64,000 nt of DNA. Origin: Cryptomeria japonica (Eukaryota; Streptophyta; Pinopsida; Cupressales; Cupressaceae). Under the pieces are notes generated by a model. That model was not told the DNA's origin, did not search any database, and worked only from the letters and a program-made list of their open reading frames with translations. Made by a program: the position numbers and the translations under genes. Of the stretch, positions 1 through 12,565 are shown in pieces. The DNA lies in contig NC_081415.1 in NCBI RefSeq assembly GCF_030272615.1, positions 506,245,373 through 506,309,372 on the forward strand. The letters are read 5' to 3'. The stretch's first letter is position 1, and every line of letters begins with the position of its first letter.

Positions 1-2060
1 CTTTTCAACAAATTCATTTTGTGCATATTCTAGAATCATCGCAGTCATTCTGTTAAACATTTCGCATGCTCTCAGTCTATGATTTCCACATTTTGCAGAC
101 GTGTCTTCCAGTGCAGTTGCGATTGTAAGATTTTGTCAATAGTCTTCTTTTTTTCCTTTTGATAATTTTTACACCTGCGAATCACTTGGTTCAGGTGCCT
201 TGTTTATACTTCCACATATTGCATACATTTCTACCATGCAGTTGAAACTCCAACTCTTGTCAAAACAAAACAGAGAAAACGAGAACAAATTCAAAAGGTT
301 TTTGACGCTGAAGAAGGGATACCAAACGAAACACAATAAAACTATTAGAAACTGATGTGTCAACTTCTTATCATCTTCAAGCAGGCTAATTGTTTGCTAG
401 GGTTGTAATTGTATGTAACTGAATTTCCCTACCTGATCATGCCAACACAGAAACTCATGTATTAACTTCTTGTCATCTTCAAGCAGGCTAATTGTTTACT
501 AGAGTTGTTGTATGGCATCATTCTTGTTTGGATGGAAACCCTTGCCGCATACATCCAACCTCTCAGATCTTTGAAGTTGTATATAGGATTCATAGAACCA
601 GAAACATCCCCAATACGTACAACTCTTCCAGGGGACGCCCGGGTATGTTAGGGGATAGCCAAGGGACATCCAAACATCCCCAACTATCTTAGGGCAAGCT
701 AGTTGTCCCCTATAACATATTCAGGCACATTTTTGTTACTTGTTTTTCTAGAAGTTATAACTTTTCAATAGCTATCCCCGAACTTTATGGGGATGTTACC
801 CTTCAAACCTGTTAGAATTGCTACCTGCAGATCCCACGAGGCCGTTGGTTATTGCCCCCAAACCAAACAATAAGTTTGACCAAGTAGTAAATCAATGATT
901 AATCATCGTCACAAAATACACATCCCCTGTTGCAGATTTCTGCATCTTCTCTACGGTATGCCACTACATGTTAGATTCCTGTATGAAAAGTATTTTGCTT
1001 GTAATTTTTGATTGGCAACTCCTAATGCCTTAATGTTTTTGGTATTTAGAGGGCAAAATTTATGTTTTTAGGGGAATGGATGTTTGTATTCAAACTATTG
1101 AATTCAGGATCAGATTATTGTCTAGAGGCATCTTAATGTGTTCCTCTAATTTGACTTGCAAGGATCTAGTGCCCTTAGTTAATGTACTCTTATGGTATTT
1201 GATATTTCTGGATTATATGATCTGTAACTTTGATTGATTCGTCTTATATGTAGCTTCTTTCATTATATGCTTAATTCACTCTGAGAAGCATTTCCACAAA
1301 GTAACTAAAGCGGGCTACCCATGCCTTAAGTTATTTGTTAGTAAATTAATGATAATATTAAGCACATGGATTTTAATACATTTAACAAATTCTTTCCTCC
1401 TTGATAGATAGTATGTGACTTTATACTATGATTGCTTACTTATAGTATGTGTCTTTATAGTTATCATATTAGTGCATGTTTTCAAATGCAATCAACTGTC
1501 ATTTATATGGCTTATAAATGACATTGATATATCCTTTATGCATAATGAATCTACTTTAGTGCAACATCAACATATACTGCACGTTTATTCTTTCACACAA
1601 TATATCATGACTCAGAGTCATTTGCATGTAGTATTGCATATACATTTTAAATACTACGTTCTTATAACTTGTATACACAAAAGGAGGAAAATCTAGCTAA
1701 GATCCCTATTTTTTTTGTTATCAAATGAATAAACAAAAATAATAAGATTTATTCTTTTAATGAACACCTTTGAATACCATAGTTAAGAAATTTCCTTGCT
1801 TTTAACTTTTCATATTTGAGTTGAGTGCAGTTTGTCTAGATGGAAGCCCACCAGCTTACCACTTTGACAAGGGGTTTGGAACAAGAGTAGACCACTAGAT
1901 CGTTTTCTTTGAGGCATGCTTCTAATTTAATCACTTATATGCATATCATGTATTTTAGCATTGTTCTCAATATAATATTAATAGAAGTAAAAAAAATATT
2001 TCAAAAAGAAAAAGAAAAGCAAATTATAATTTTATGAGAGAATGGCGTTCCATTCATATT
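1..2060. other. AT-rich intergenic stretch, no gene recognised
   Basis: No reading frame here resembles a known protein on either strand. A C/G-rich island at about 520-870 has runs such as CCCCAA and GGGGAT but only short frames. The rest is AT-rich. The only structure seen is the direct repeat at 350-514, listed separately. Confidence 0.6.
350..514 (+). repeat. Direct repeat, two copies about 102 bp apart
   Basis: A block of about 60 bp containing CATCTTCAAGCAGGCTAATT occurs at about 350-413 and again at about 452-513 with a few substitutions. The copies are separated by about 40 bp of unrelated sequence. This looks like a local duplication and no function is implied. Confidence 0.75.
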
Positions 2061-2098
2061 GAACATTTTGATCAACTCAAACTCAGGAAGGCACATGG

Positions 2099-2253
2099 TC
2101 TAACGATGTTGCTATATGTTCTACACAGAAGAAGATTCGGTTGGGTTCATCCAAGTACATGGATAAGACAATAACATCTAACAATGTTGCTATATGTTCT
2201 GCACAGAAGAAGATTTGGTTGGGTTCATCCAAGTACATGGATAAGACAATAAC
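2099..2253 (+). repeat. 78-bp tandem duplication
   Basis: Two head-to-tail copies (2099-2176 and 2177-2253) share the core GGGTTCATCCAAGTACATGG and differ at a handful of positions. The period is a multiple of three, so the minus-strand frame (2083-2295) stays open through both copies and encodes a 26-residue repeat containing VIVLSMYLDEPN twice. I recognise no protein family, and the open frame may be a by-product of the period. Confidence 0.8.
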
Positions 2254-2899
2254 TTTCTCAGGCTTTTTTAGGCAACAATAAAGCAAGAAATCCAAGTATT
2301 TATCTATTTTTTGTTTTCAAAATCTCATTGTTGTTACAGTTTTTTTTATATAATTCAAAGAAATCTTTAAATTCTAATTAATAATGTTCTTTGATGTAAT
2401 CATGTTTGAGGAAATGAAAGTCTCTTAAACAAGCATTTTGACATCAATAACACTTTCCTTTTGAAGTTATAGTTGGCATTCCTGTCAATGTTTAGATAAA
2501 ATGAGCTTTACTCCACTCAAGTTTGTAGAATAGAGATAAATCTACATTTTCTATTTTCTACTAACTATTAAAAAGGAGGAGTCCCAACTACATCAGTTCT
2601 CCTTATAATGAGTAAAGGTACACAATTTTAAATTTAACCTTTTGTACAGAAAAAAATCAATTCTTTCTTTTGGAACTATCTTAAGCTACTACATTAATAA
2701 TTTGCATATTATTGCTTGATATTTGTATATTACCACGTCAAGTGCTTAATAATTCCTTTCCTTAGTTCAAAAACTTTCACATTTCTATATTGTGTCTCTT
2801 TACAGAGGACCATCCATGCATTCCTTAACCAAAAATCTTAACCTAGGATCATTGTACAAACATAAGGAATCATCAACTTTAAAAGCAAGAATATAGGGA

Positions 2900-3240
2900 T
2901 CATTTGGTAACTCGGAAGATAGGTGAGAAGATATAGAGGACAATTTGATAAAATCGCCCGTTTTTGCAAGTATCTGGGAACATCTTCAGCATAGCAATCA
3001 TATCCTTCATTGCAGAAAGGGGATGACTCAGCTGGGTGCTCAAGGAAAGGAGTTGACTCAACAAGCAAACAAAGGAAGCATAATATATCCTAGATTGCAG
3101 ACCAACTTCATCAATTGCTGCCAAACATTAATTTAATATTAAAAAACTAATGAAATGGTAACAGAAATCCCAGATTGCAGACCATCACTACAGAGTACAA
3201 AGATGAGCTAGAATATCTCAAATGCTCAACATAATCTTTT
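2900..3240 (-). repeat. Inverted, diverged copy of the duplicated-gene downstream repeat
   Basis: Read on the minus strand, the segment around 3100-3230 carries the landmarks GTTACCATTTCATTAG, TTTTTTAATATTAAAT and GAAGTTGGTCTGCAATC. These also occur at about 14850-15110 in copy A and 20980-21180 in copy B of the 9.7-21.8 kb duplication. A dispersed repeat of the same family is therefore present here in the opposite orientation. The boundaries are approximate. Confidence 0.6.
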
Positions 3241-3499
3241 GTTCTTTGTTGGCCAAGTTAACATTCATGTCATAAAAATAAAATACGATGACATTCTACA
3301 CGTCATAAAATATAATTCTATGTTCTTTGAAATTATAAAATCCCTTATAAAAACATATACTCATTAAACAGTTGAAACAGAAAAGAGAAAAAATCAGCAC
3401 ATGAATTTATGTAATTGAAGTCAAGAAATCCTTTGGAGGCCCTCAGTATGTGGGACTTACAACATTCCTCTGCAGAAGCGTCGACTGAACACTCCGGAG

Positions 3500-3990
3500 C
3501 CATCACTCTCTCGGACAACATTCCTCCGCAGATGGTTCTGAACATTGCGGATGAGAGGAAATCATTTTGTGGAAAGCTCCCTGGATATGGTCGACAGTGA
3601 TCCGAAGGCCACCCACCTTGTCTTGGAGGAGCAGGGTAATGGCTTCAGTCTCAGGGTCATATCAGGCTGTGGGTATTTGGGGTAAGTGCAGACTTCTCTC
3701 CAGTGCTGTACTTGTCCACAATCAATCTCTCTGCACAGAGTGAAAAGAAATTAGGGGTATTCCTAATTCATAGTTCTGGGGTATTTACATTATACCCATC
3801 ACAATTAGGGATAGAGAGAGAGGACTTACCTACAGCCAGCGGTTGTAGTCACGTTGGTGCAGGGGCTGACCGAAGTAAGTGCAGATTTCTCTCCAATGCA
3901 GATGACTGCTGCTATGAGGGAAGGGCGAAGAAGTCTCGGGGGAACTGAGTCATGGTGCGCACCAGATCCTTAAAATTCCCCATTGCTTGC
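3500..3990 (-). pseudogene. 2-oxoglutarate/Fe(II) oxygenase-like relic
   Basis: The minus strand at about 3690-3510 encodes YPKYPQPDM in one frame and EAITLLLQDKVGGLRI followed by VDHIQGAF in another. These match the core of plant 2OG-Fe(II) oxygenases, where a YPxCPxP segment precedes HxD-x-ITLLLQD-x-x-GGLQ and a PGAF stretch. The two pieces are in different frames, and the HxD iron-ligand segment between them cannot be found. A second piece at about 3985-3850 (GNFKDLVRTMTQFPRDFFALP) resembles the FF-x-LP region of the N-terminal domain and ends in stops. No second His ligand or RxS motif was seen. I read this as a decayed, incomplete copy; the subfamily cannot be assigned. Confidence 0.5.
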
Positions 3991-4079
3991 AGGCGTTACT
4001 TACTTTCTTCCTCTCTCTGGCCCCTCCATTCCATCCAGAGAGATCACCGGAATGTCTCTGCTTATGTTTTTTTAAGGCA

Positions 4080-6430
4080 TCATAGCATGTTGTTTCAAGT
4101 GTAATTAGAAATATTTTTTTCATTATTTTATTTCTAAACCAGTATTTGTATTTATAAGAGGTTCAATCTATAAGAAATTATAAGTAAAATTTAAAAATAT
4201 TTTAGTATTATATAATAATTAGCTGCATAATAATATAGATCTATACATGTTTTGATTTTAAATATGAATTTTGATTTGTACATTATATCATACAATTTCA
4301 ATTTGTTTAGACAATTAGTTTCTTTTGAGATAAAAAATGAAAAGCTATTTATCCATACTTATTTAGACACAAGTGGTATAGGTAATGGTACATGAATGGT
4401 GAGGGCATTCAAATTTTTAAACTGGAGTTTATGAGTAAATGAATAAGGATATGACTATATTATGTAATTAAAATTTAGTCATAAAAATTTGTCAATGTGA
4501 GGATAGGGAGATGGTCCATTTTCCTATACTAGAATATGGAGTAGTCTAGTAACTATGCATTTGTCTATTTAAACTAGTATACTTATATTCTAAAAAATAT
4601 ATACGTAAAATAATGCCAAGAGATATCACATAATTGTCTTGCATGTTTATTAGTTGTCAAGAAGGACATGGAGCTGAATAATGCTACACACTTTCACTCT
4701 CATTAAAGATGTAACAGTTTCATATACTTAGAGACAAGTGGCAATGATTCTATTTTATTCAGAGTAATAAAATAATACTTATAGAGAAACTGAAACATGC
4801 ATGCATTTACCTATCATTTACACGTCAAATTTATTCAAAACCAATTTTTTGTTTACGGATGTTTGTATGTCATTGTAGACGCCTCTCGGCATAACAAAGA
4901 ACCTTTTATTAATTCGATGTGGTGCAACCAATTATGAATATTTAACTCTTCTCAAGTGAAGAAAGTATCTACAAAGTGTGGGATTTGACTTACATGAATG
5001 TTAGTGATATGCAAATACAACCATGTCTTAAATGATCCAAAGACTTTCACTTGCATGTCAATCACATATTGAAGATTAAAACAAACATGCACACTATAAA
5101 GTTCTTTGTTCAACAAACACCTATAAATATAACATGTGAAAGGCGTGCAAATATGCAATTGATATATGATTTTATTTTTGCAAATTTCTCAATCAAGATA
5201 ATACTTCACAATTGGGCCAAATGAATTTGATGACTTACAAAACACACCGAATTGCTAATGAGCATGTTGCATGCTTTTTTGGAGTTGGTGAAAGAAAGTG
5301 ACGAAAGTCTAAAATTTTTGCATTTCAAAATTATGATTCAGCATCAAGGATTCAAATTTGATCTTAAGACAACAAGTTCGTCCTTGAATTTTTGAAGTGT
5401 TGGATGGAGAAGTGAACTCCAGTTTTATACAAATATTTATATCCCCTTAAATTTGTATAAATTTGAAAAGTAGGTGCTCAAAATTATTAAAAACTATGTT
5501 TAAAATTTTGCATGCAAATATATATGTAAATGACTAGATCTATTGATTTAGTACTATTATTAAAAAATGATAAATAAACATGTATACACAATTCATATAT
5601 AGTTATGCATACAACGACATGTAGTTGTATTTATGAAACCAAACGTTTAATGATGTATTGACAATTTGAATTAAGAATAATATATATCTACAATAATGAC
5701 ATTCTTTTGAGGTATTTTGTCAAATAGTTCATATGCCTTGCCTACATTACTAGAAATTAAAAAATTTAAAACCTAAAAATCAACATGAGCCATCCTTCCA
5801 TAATAAATAAAATCAACACACAAACTATTAACTAAATTGCTGAAAATTTGAAACCTAAACACAATCAAAACCAAGTAGTAGGAAGTGCAAATGTGTTAAA
5901 CTATACCATGTTATTGAATAAGTGACAATCTACAGGGTAAGCTTCTGGAAATCATTGAGTGTGAGTTTTTAGATAACGTTTTGGATCACACTTTGCGATC
6001 CATCATTAGGATGAATGAGAGCACTAGAAAAAATGAGGGTATGCAGACTATGATGACACTTAAAAAGAGCGGGGTAGAGATGAAAGAGAAAGACAAAAAC
6101 TACATGACATTCATGATCTACCATTATATATAGCTTTATCAAATAAAAATAATGAATAATAGAAATCATTGAGCCTTAGTTGTTCCTAAGAGAAAAATAT
6201 GGCATTGCAATAATAGTATTGTTTGTGAGTTATCATATACAATTCCCTTGCCTTGAATGACTAAAATAGTTTACTTGTGCCAACAATTCTCAAAACTCAT
6301 AGAACCAAATCAAATGATCCAATGATCACAACCAATGAGAATGTCATTTGTATTGGAAAGCATTTTACAATGACCTTATGTGCTTCAATGTGTTTGAATC
6401 CAATACAAAATTACAATGGATGTCTTTTTG
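4080..6430. other. AT-rich stretch without recognisable genes
   Basis: Both strands carry only short frames rich in Phe, Ile, Lys and Asn, as expected from AT-rich DNA. I see no transposon landmark, tandem array or RNA gene. Confidence 0.6.
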
Positions 6431-6439
6431 GAACTTGGG

Positions 6440-6600
6440 TAACTAGCTTATAGCGGCCATCTCTAGAACAATACAACCAAGACTCCAAATGTCATAGGTA
6501 GATCAAGTACTCATTTGAATTAAGCAATAAGATGTTTCTTATTATAGGAGGCATCTAGTATGGGCTTGCTTTGAATGGTAGAGGATAAGATTGTATAATG
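6440..6600 (-). pseudogene. MAPKKK-like protein kinase fragment
   Basis: On the minus strand one frame reads FKASPY, then a TAG, then MPP. This resembles the activation-segment end GSPYW-M-APE of MEKK-type kinases, with the tryptophan codon replaced by TAG. Just downstream, in the next frame, is STYDIWSLGCIVLEMAAI, matching kinase subdomain IX (DIWSLGC plus the EMA of MAPKKKs). The frame changes and stops show that this is a relic of one or two exons. I could not read the upstream DFG or the catalytic loop convincingly. Other kinase groups with DIWSLGC (NEK, for example) are possible; SPY-stop-M favours MAPKKK. Confidence 0.5.
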
Positions 6601-6849
6601 ATTTGAACCCAAATAATAATTGCATATTAGTGTTTTTCTAGAAGCCTATACACAAAATTTTGAACTTTATTTTACCAACAATCCTAATTGAATAATAATT
6701 AATTTACATCCAAATTGAAATAGGAAATGAAAAAAGAGATCTTCTTTGTACATGTTTTCTAGAAGGCTTGAGAAGGTAGAGGACAAAAGAACCTCAAATA
6801 TCAAATAACTGGCTTTTCTAGTGCCATCCCTTGTCAACAAAATGAAGAG

Positions 6850-8690
6850 CGTTACTTATCCACATGGTTAAATGTTAGGAGAAATTAGATAGAATAAGGA
6901 AACATAATTGAAACCTAATAATTTATAGGTTGGAAGAGGATCAAGTAAGTAGAATCAAATAAAGCAACTTAAAATTTTGCAAGAAATAAAATATAAAAGA
7001 TAGAATAACGATTATAATTGTTTTGGAATAAAAAAAACAAAGCAAGATAATTCAATTTTCTAAAGAATAGTTTGAAGAGGTTGAAGGGAAAGAGGGAAAA
7101 TAAGAAAATATTAGGAAATATTTTGAAAGAAAACTAATTTATGGATATAACAATTAATCTATGGTCCACAATTTCAAACAAAATTCCAACTAAAAGTAAA
7201 GGAAATACAAAAGAAAATATTTTAAAGGTGAGAAAATTGCATTGACACAAAGATTTAAATACCAACAAGGTTCAATTAAATAGATAAGCATGTGGTCTAT
7301 CTTATGATTAGATCCATGAAACATTTGAGCCTTATTAACAACTTATCTAAAAGTAATGCAAGAAATAAAAGGTCCATTCACATCAACACCCACAAATCCA
7401 TTCACTATGAGGTGGAAATAGTTTGTAATTATAAAAAAATCATAAAAAGAATAAGTAAATTCAAATAAATTTGTGAACATAATACTTTTTAAGACCAAGC
7501 CATAAGTTTGAAACACAAAATAAAGATGTTTTTGAAAATCCAATATTCAAAGAAAATGAATATCTAAAGGAATAATAAATCAAATCATTAAACCACGTTC
7601 AAAAGAAAAAATGACAAACAAGAAGAAAAGAGAGCTCTAAAAAAAGTAAAATGTGTTCCAGTGAAAGAATTCACAAAAAGAAAGTAACATGAATGTCCAC
7701 CTAAAATTTATTTAACATAAAAAATGTTGCCCATCATATCTTAAAAAGTTTGTAGTATATTATTAATGTTGTAACGTATAAAATTTTGAAGAAAATTAAA
7801 ATTTAAAATATATATATTTATTAAAATATTGAATTTAAAAATATATCATAAGATTGTATATTACATTAATTTATGTAAATTACTTATATATTTTTAAATA
7901 GTATTAGAATATAAAAAACACAACAAATAAATGTATGCATTTAAATAATTCAAAAAAAATAAAAAATAAAAAAAATTCTAAAATAAAAGAAAATAATTTC
8001 AAAATAAAAGATATGTGTCTCTTAGATGAAAGAATTTTCGTAATTTGCCTATTTAATTTGCACCAGGTAAACAAAATTTATTTAACCTTTGAAACATTTC
8101 AAATTATTCCTAGATATCCACATAAGGTAGGTAACTTAGTGTGGGGTATATGCATATAGCTTGAAGTTACTGTCACTTGGAAGGTTTCTAAATTCTTGCC
8201 TAAATGTGGGTAGAGATGTTTGAGAATAGTGTACTCGTAACAATGTCAATGACTTCAATTCATTATGTGAAATACCTTATGCCCAATTATTGATATACAA
8301 GACATTCATTAGATGGATTAATAACTAAATGTAGTTTTGTAAAACCATTTTAGAGGCATTTGAGTTGTTAGTTCCTCTTTAAAAGTATTGGATTATCTCC
8401 AGTAAAATGAAGGAATCAATTTACCTCCAAATTTTTAATTTATGATTTCTAGCAATAGGCATCTTAAGTTTCCTAACCTGTCTCTCCTTGAATATTTGGG
8501 AATCAATAAAGTACAAAGAATCTATTGCACTAAGTCTCACAAGCATGAGGTATTGAATTAAATGTTGAAACACATGATAGTACACTAGATTATGAGTGTT
8601 CACTCTTTATTTGATTTGTACACAATAGATTATACAATGGGTGATAAACATTACCAGTAAGATGTCTCAATAACACTAAAGAAACAAAGT
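6850..8690. other. A-rich stretch, nothing recognised
   Basis: Very AT-rich, with long A-rich runs around 7600-8000. No coding, structural-RNA or transposon signal was found on either strand. Confidence 0.6.
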
Positions 8691-8869
8691 TTATATCTGC
8701 TTAATTAGGTTTGTGAATTGTTCCAAACAACTCAGTGGATAAGAATGTGCAAAAATGTGAAAGTAGCTTGGAGCAACAAAAATATTTTGATGGAGGTCTA
8801 GACCTGCGAGAACGATAGCCCAGCAAGGGCATGAAGCATGCGAGTTGCAAGGGAATGAAGTATTTTTTG

Positions 8870-9085
8870 TCACCTGATATGAGGGCACGAACCAATAGGA
8901 TGAACCTCTTTGGCTAAGAGCCAAGGACTAAGGGGTATCCATTCCGCCAAATTTGCCAGGGGCACGATCCCGACCTCATCCCTTATGATGTCGGAGCCTT
9001 GCACTCAGCAAGACTTGATCCCTGGTGGGCTCATTTGGAGCCATTCAACTTCACCAGTAGACCAAGGACCCATTGATAGAGCAAC
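8870..9085 (-). mobile_element. tRNA-derived SINE candidate
   Basis: On the minus strand a box-A-like TGGTCTACTGG (9064-9054, one mismatch to TRGYNNARNNG) lies 33 bp before a perfect box B, GATCAAGTC (9020-9012). That is the spacing of a tRNA-type RNA polymerase III promoter. The tract is GC-richer than its surroundings and is followed downstream by a T-rich GTATTTTTTGTC. The plus-strand frames over this interval are shadows. No target-site duplication was resolved, so the ends are estimates. Confidence 0.5.
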
Positions 9086-9204
9086 AAAATTTTGATTATG
9101 AGAATGATTGGGAATCTGAGTGGTTACTACCTGTTAAGAACTTATCATGTGATACAACTAATGTGTTGAATTAAAAATGAAAATATTAATTATGATGAAG
9201 ACTA

Positions 9205-9760
9205 TCTTTTTACACCTAAATTAAATAAAATAGTATTGATGACAAAACCTATTTTTTTGCTTAAATTGTTGCTAAATTCCATCAAACCCCTTAGTGATGA
9301 CCAAGACTATCATTTCATAGATAGTATCATATGAATGTTTACGAAGACATGCACAAACATTTTTAGTTTTAATAATTTACTATTTAAATTACAAGTTCGT
9401 ATTAATTTAAGTTTCAATTTGTTGCTACAATTGCACATGTATATTACTTTAGGTCTTAATTTGTCAACTCAAATTGTAAGTTTATTGAAATTCGGGCAAG
9501 TAATTTGTCACCTGAATTTAAAATTTATAGATTTTTAGGATTAATTTGTGATCAATTAAAAAGTTTACAAAAACTTCAAGCTTGATAGACCACCTTTTCT
9601 TTCTAAGTAAAGTTCTTGGAACTAAAACTTGTGTTATAAATTATGCTATAAAAAAATTATTTATTTGATTCAAAGTTATTTTCCAATTTATTATTTTTGC
9701 ATTTGAATTTGTGACTAAATAATTTGGGAACAATTTTTTGAGAGAAAACGTGTTCTTTGT
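9205..9760 (+). repeat. Repeat block R, first copy
   Basis: This AT-rich block aligns by eye with 10953-11420. Shared landmarks are GCTTAAATTGTTGCTAAAT, a TATCATATGAATG segment and repeated TTAATTTGTCA phrases. It runs directly into block P at about 9709. A short fragment recurs at 18216-18295, and its terminal part recurs at about 17100-17165. Confidence 0.65.
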
Positions 9761-10897
9761 TGTTTTTTCATCCAACTCCATGGCTATTATCGTTAAGCAT
9801 GCTCCATGACTTTGTTACTGCTAAGCACACTCCATGACTTTCACCTCGTATAAAGCATTGGCAGACTATTTGTTTAATTTGTCTCTTATTCTTTGTAACC
9901 TACAACTCCCCTCATTTTCCTGGAGAAGCCCTTCCTGTGGATTGGCGGTGACAACTTCCACCTAGTGCTCTTCAACAATGTGATGACACCCATGCTTCAA
10001 TAAAATGTGCAATGTTCAACTCTGATGCCACAATACTCGACTACTTTGATGCCCTGTATCTACTTTGATGCCTTATAAAGACCATTCACATCTTTCTTGA
10101 TTATCTATCTTCTTGTTACCCATGGCTCAAGTAAGAGCAGCAATAGGGTTGCTAGCATGTCTATGAGACTATTAAGTTTAATACTTGGAAGTTTCATTAT
10201 TTCAACACCTAAAACTTCATCAAAATAAGAACTCTACTTAAAGCATAATGAATCTAATAGCTTAGCCAAAAAAAATTCCTTCGAGGAACAAAACACAAAT
10301 ATTTCTCATCTCAACTAGAACTTAGATCATAGGCAACCCAACTTTAAATGATAGTAAAAAGGTAATCTAGTTCTCTCTTTAAAATTATCTCAAAATAGAT
10401 AAAGCTCGGTCCATAGAACTATTGGAGACTATATCTTCCATGGAGGGTAGATTAGGATGATGTAGACATAAGTTTTAAACCCTCAACCATATATAATCCT
10501 TAAGGAAAAAGGACAACAATTAGAAAGATTAAGGAACTAATAGTAGAAGTGCTTTTGGTTGAAAATTGCATACTAATGGGTGTGAGAATCGTCTGTTAAG
10601 ACTTTATAACTAATGAGAGGTTATTTTTGCCATAAATGTTAAAGTTAGATTTATATGTGAAATGTGATTATTAACCTTTTTAAGGCAGGGAGTCGGAGGG
10701 TTTATTAACAATCTCATAGATGAAGAGATGGGTAACTTAACCTAACTAAGGAGAGTCTTTGGGCAAGTCACACTCTACCTCTACACACCTTTTACACCTG
10801 AAGTGATCCAAGACAAGTTACGGAAAAGGAGCCTATAGGACCATACAAAATTGTATTTAAAGGTATGTTTCTAGGTTAATTATTTTCCTCAGTTGGT

Positions 10898-10899
<2 letters not shown>

Positions 10900-10952
<53 letters not shown>
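10900..10952 (+). repeat. (TA)n microsatellite
   Basis: An uninterrupted run of TA dinucleotides about 52 bp long. It marks the junction where the second copy of block R begins. Confidence 0.95.
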
Positions 10953-10957
<5 letters not shown>

Positions 10958-11420
10958 AAAATAGTGTCCATGGCAAAACCCAATTTTATGCTTAAATTGT
11001 TGCTAAATTAAATCAACCCATAGTGATGTCCAAAGCTATCTTTTCATAAGAAGTATCATATGAATGCTATATAAGATATGCACAAATCATATTAACTTAA
11101 GTTTTCTTTGTTGCGACAATTGGATAGTTATATTACTTTAAATCTTAATTTGTCAGGTCAATTATAATTTTATTGAAATTCAGACTTAATTTATTACTTC
11201 AATTTAAAAATTCAAAAAAATAAAATGAAAACTTCAAACTTGATTGATCACTTTTCTTTCTTAATTAATTTTCTTAAAAATACTTATTTCTAAATTATGT
11301 TGTAAACAATTTATTTAACTAATTTAAGATGTAATTTCAAATTATTATTATTTTATTTGAATCAATGAGTGAACAATTTGAAAATTAAATTTTGAAATAA
11401 ATATATTTTCTATTTCTGTA
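10953..11420 (+). repeat. Repeat block R, second copy
   Basis: Diverged copy of 9205-9760, starting immediately after the (TA)n run. It lies between block P and the LINE fragment of copy A. Confidence 0.65.
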
Positions 11421-11584
11421 TAACTGTGTGGGGGCTATTGCATTTGAAAAAGCATGCTTGAATGAATGAATGAAAGATTTTAATAATGTCCATGAGGCCC
11501 AAGCAGCAAATGAGATCCACGAACATCACAAAGACAAAGAACCCCTCACTAGGGTATACTGTTGTTAAGCGATTGTAGTTTCTT

Positions 11585-12111
11585 TTACAGATCAGTTCTT
11601 CGATGGTGAATGTTAATCAACAAATTTGTAGTTTTCTCCAACCTATCATCTTCAAATAATGTGCTTAATTTGCTAATTTTCAAGGTGTCTTCATAGTTCA
11701 TGCAGATGTTGCTATACGCTGAGCATTCCATGATAAAATGCCATTCTGTCTCAACTACTTTTGCATTGCAAAAAATACATAACCTTTTTCCCCACTCCTC
11801 TTTAGGTATCATCCATCTGACTGTTTCACATCTCAAGTGGTGAGAACTTATCCTTAACCGCGCTATCAACATTTTTGCTTTCCATTTAATATTGGCTCAT
11901 ATGTAGCTTTTATCCTTACGATCTCCCGTTGAGTTGAATTTTTTGATATAATGATCTTTTTTTCGCCCATTTTCTTTATTCCATATACCATGTCTAAATT
12001 TTTCTCACACATATTTTTTATTTCCTTATTAGTGATTGGGCTTGTATACCATTCATATACCATGTATGCCATTTTTGCTTGTGTGGGAGATATTCTTTTT
12101 TGAAAAAACAT
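11585..12111 (-). mobile_element. LINE ORF2 3' fragment with RT-associated zinc-binding motif
   Basis: Two minus-strand frames (12111-11866, then 11872-11585) together read like the C-terminal part of a non-LTR reverse transcriptase. The second contains ARLRISSHHLRCETVRW, then CIFC, nine residues, H, four residues, C, a C2HC zinc-binding pattern typical of the region after the RT domain. The frames are offset at an A-run near 11870, so the fragment is broken. The RT core is absent. It lies between blocks R2 and Q of copy A and has no counterpart in copy B, so it was inserted after the duplication or lost from copy B. Confidence 0.65.
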
Positions 12112-12193
12112 GTTATCGTTGATGAAAAACCCGCTCCATAGCTATTGGAATTCGAAAAAAAATGGTACCGTTAAACCAAAAAACACGCTCCAT

Positions 12194-12201
12194 TATATAT
12201 A
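12194..12201 (+). promoter_or_regulatory. TATA box of duplicated gene, copy A
   Basis: TATATATA lies about 365 bp upstream of the start codon. It is conserved with its surroundings (ATTATATATAG, then CAGACCT(A/G)TTCGGTTGG) in copy B at 18430-18437. Confidence 0.55.
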
Positions 12202-12565
12202 GCATTCTCAGACCTATTCGGTTGGATTTCTCATCTTCCACACCCCTCCCAATGGCGGTGCTCTGTGCAATCGGCTCTTCAATCGGTTGGACTTCATGGT
12301 GAACAATTCCTTTAGGATAGTTCAGTTGCGTCCTGTCTTTACTCCTTTTTCATCAAATCTATTTCCAATGTGCTTCACAACATAATCCCCTCAAGATCTG
12401 GCTCCGTCCCCATCTTACCTCACTCAGTTAGCCAATCATCCCCAGCTTTTCGACTTTGCACTTCTGTTCCTTGGTCTCTTAGTAGAAATCGCCGAGGAAT
12501 TCACACAATTAGCACCTCCAGAGTGCCACCTGGTGCAAAGTTCAGCTCATCCGCGTTGATGCCTT

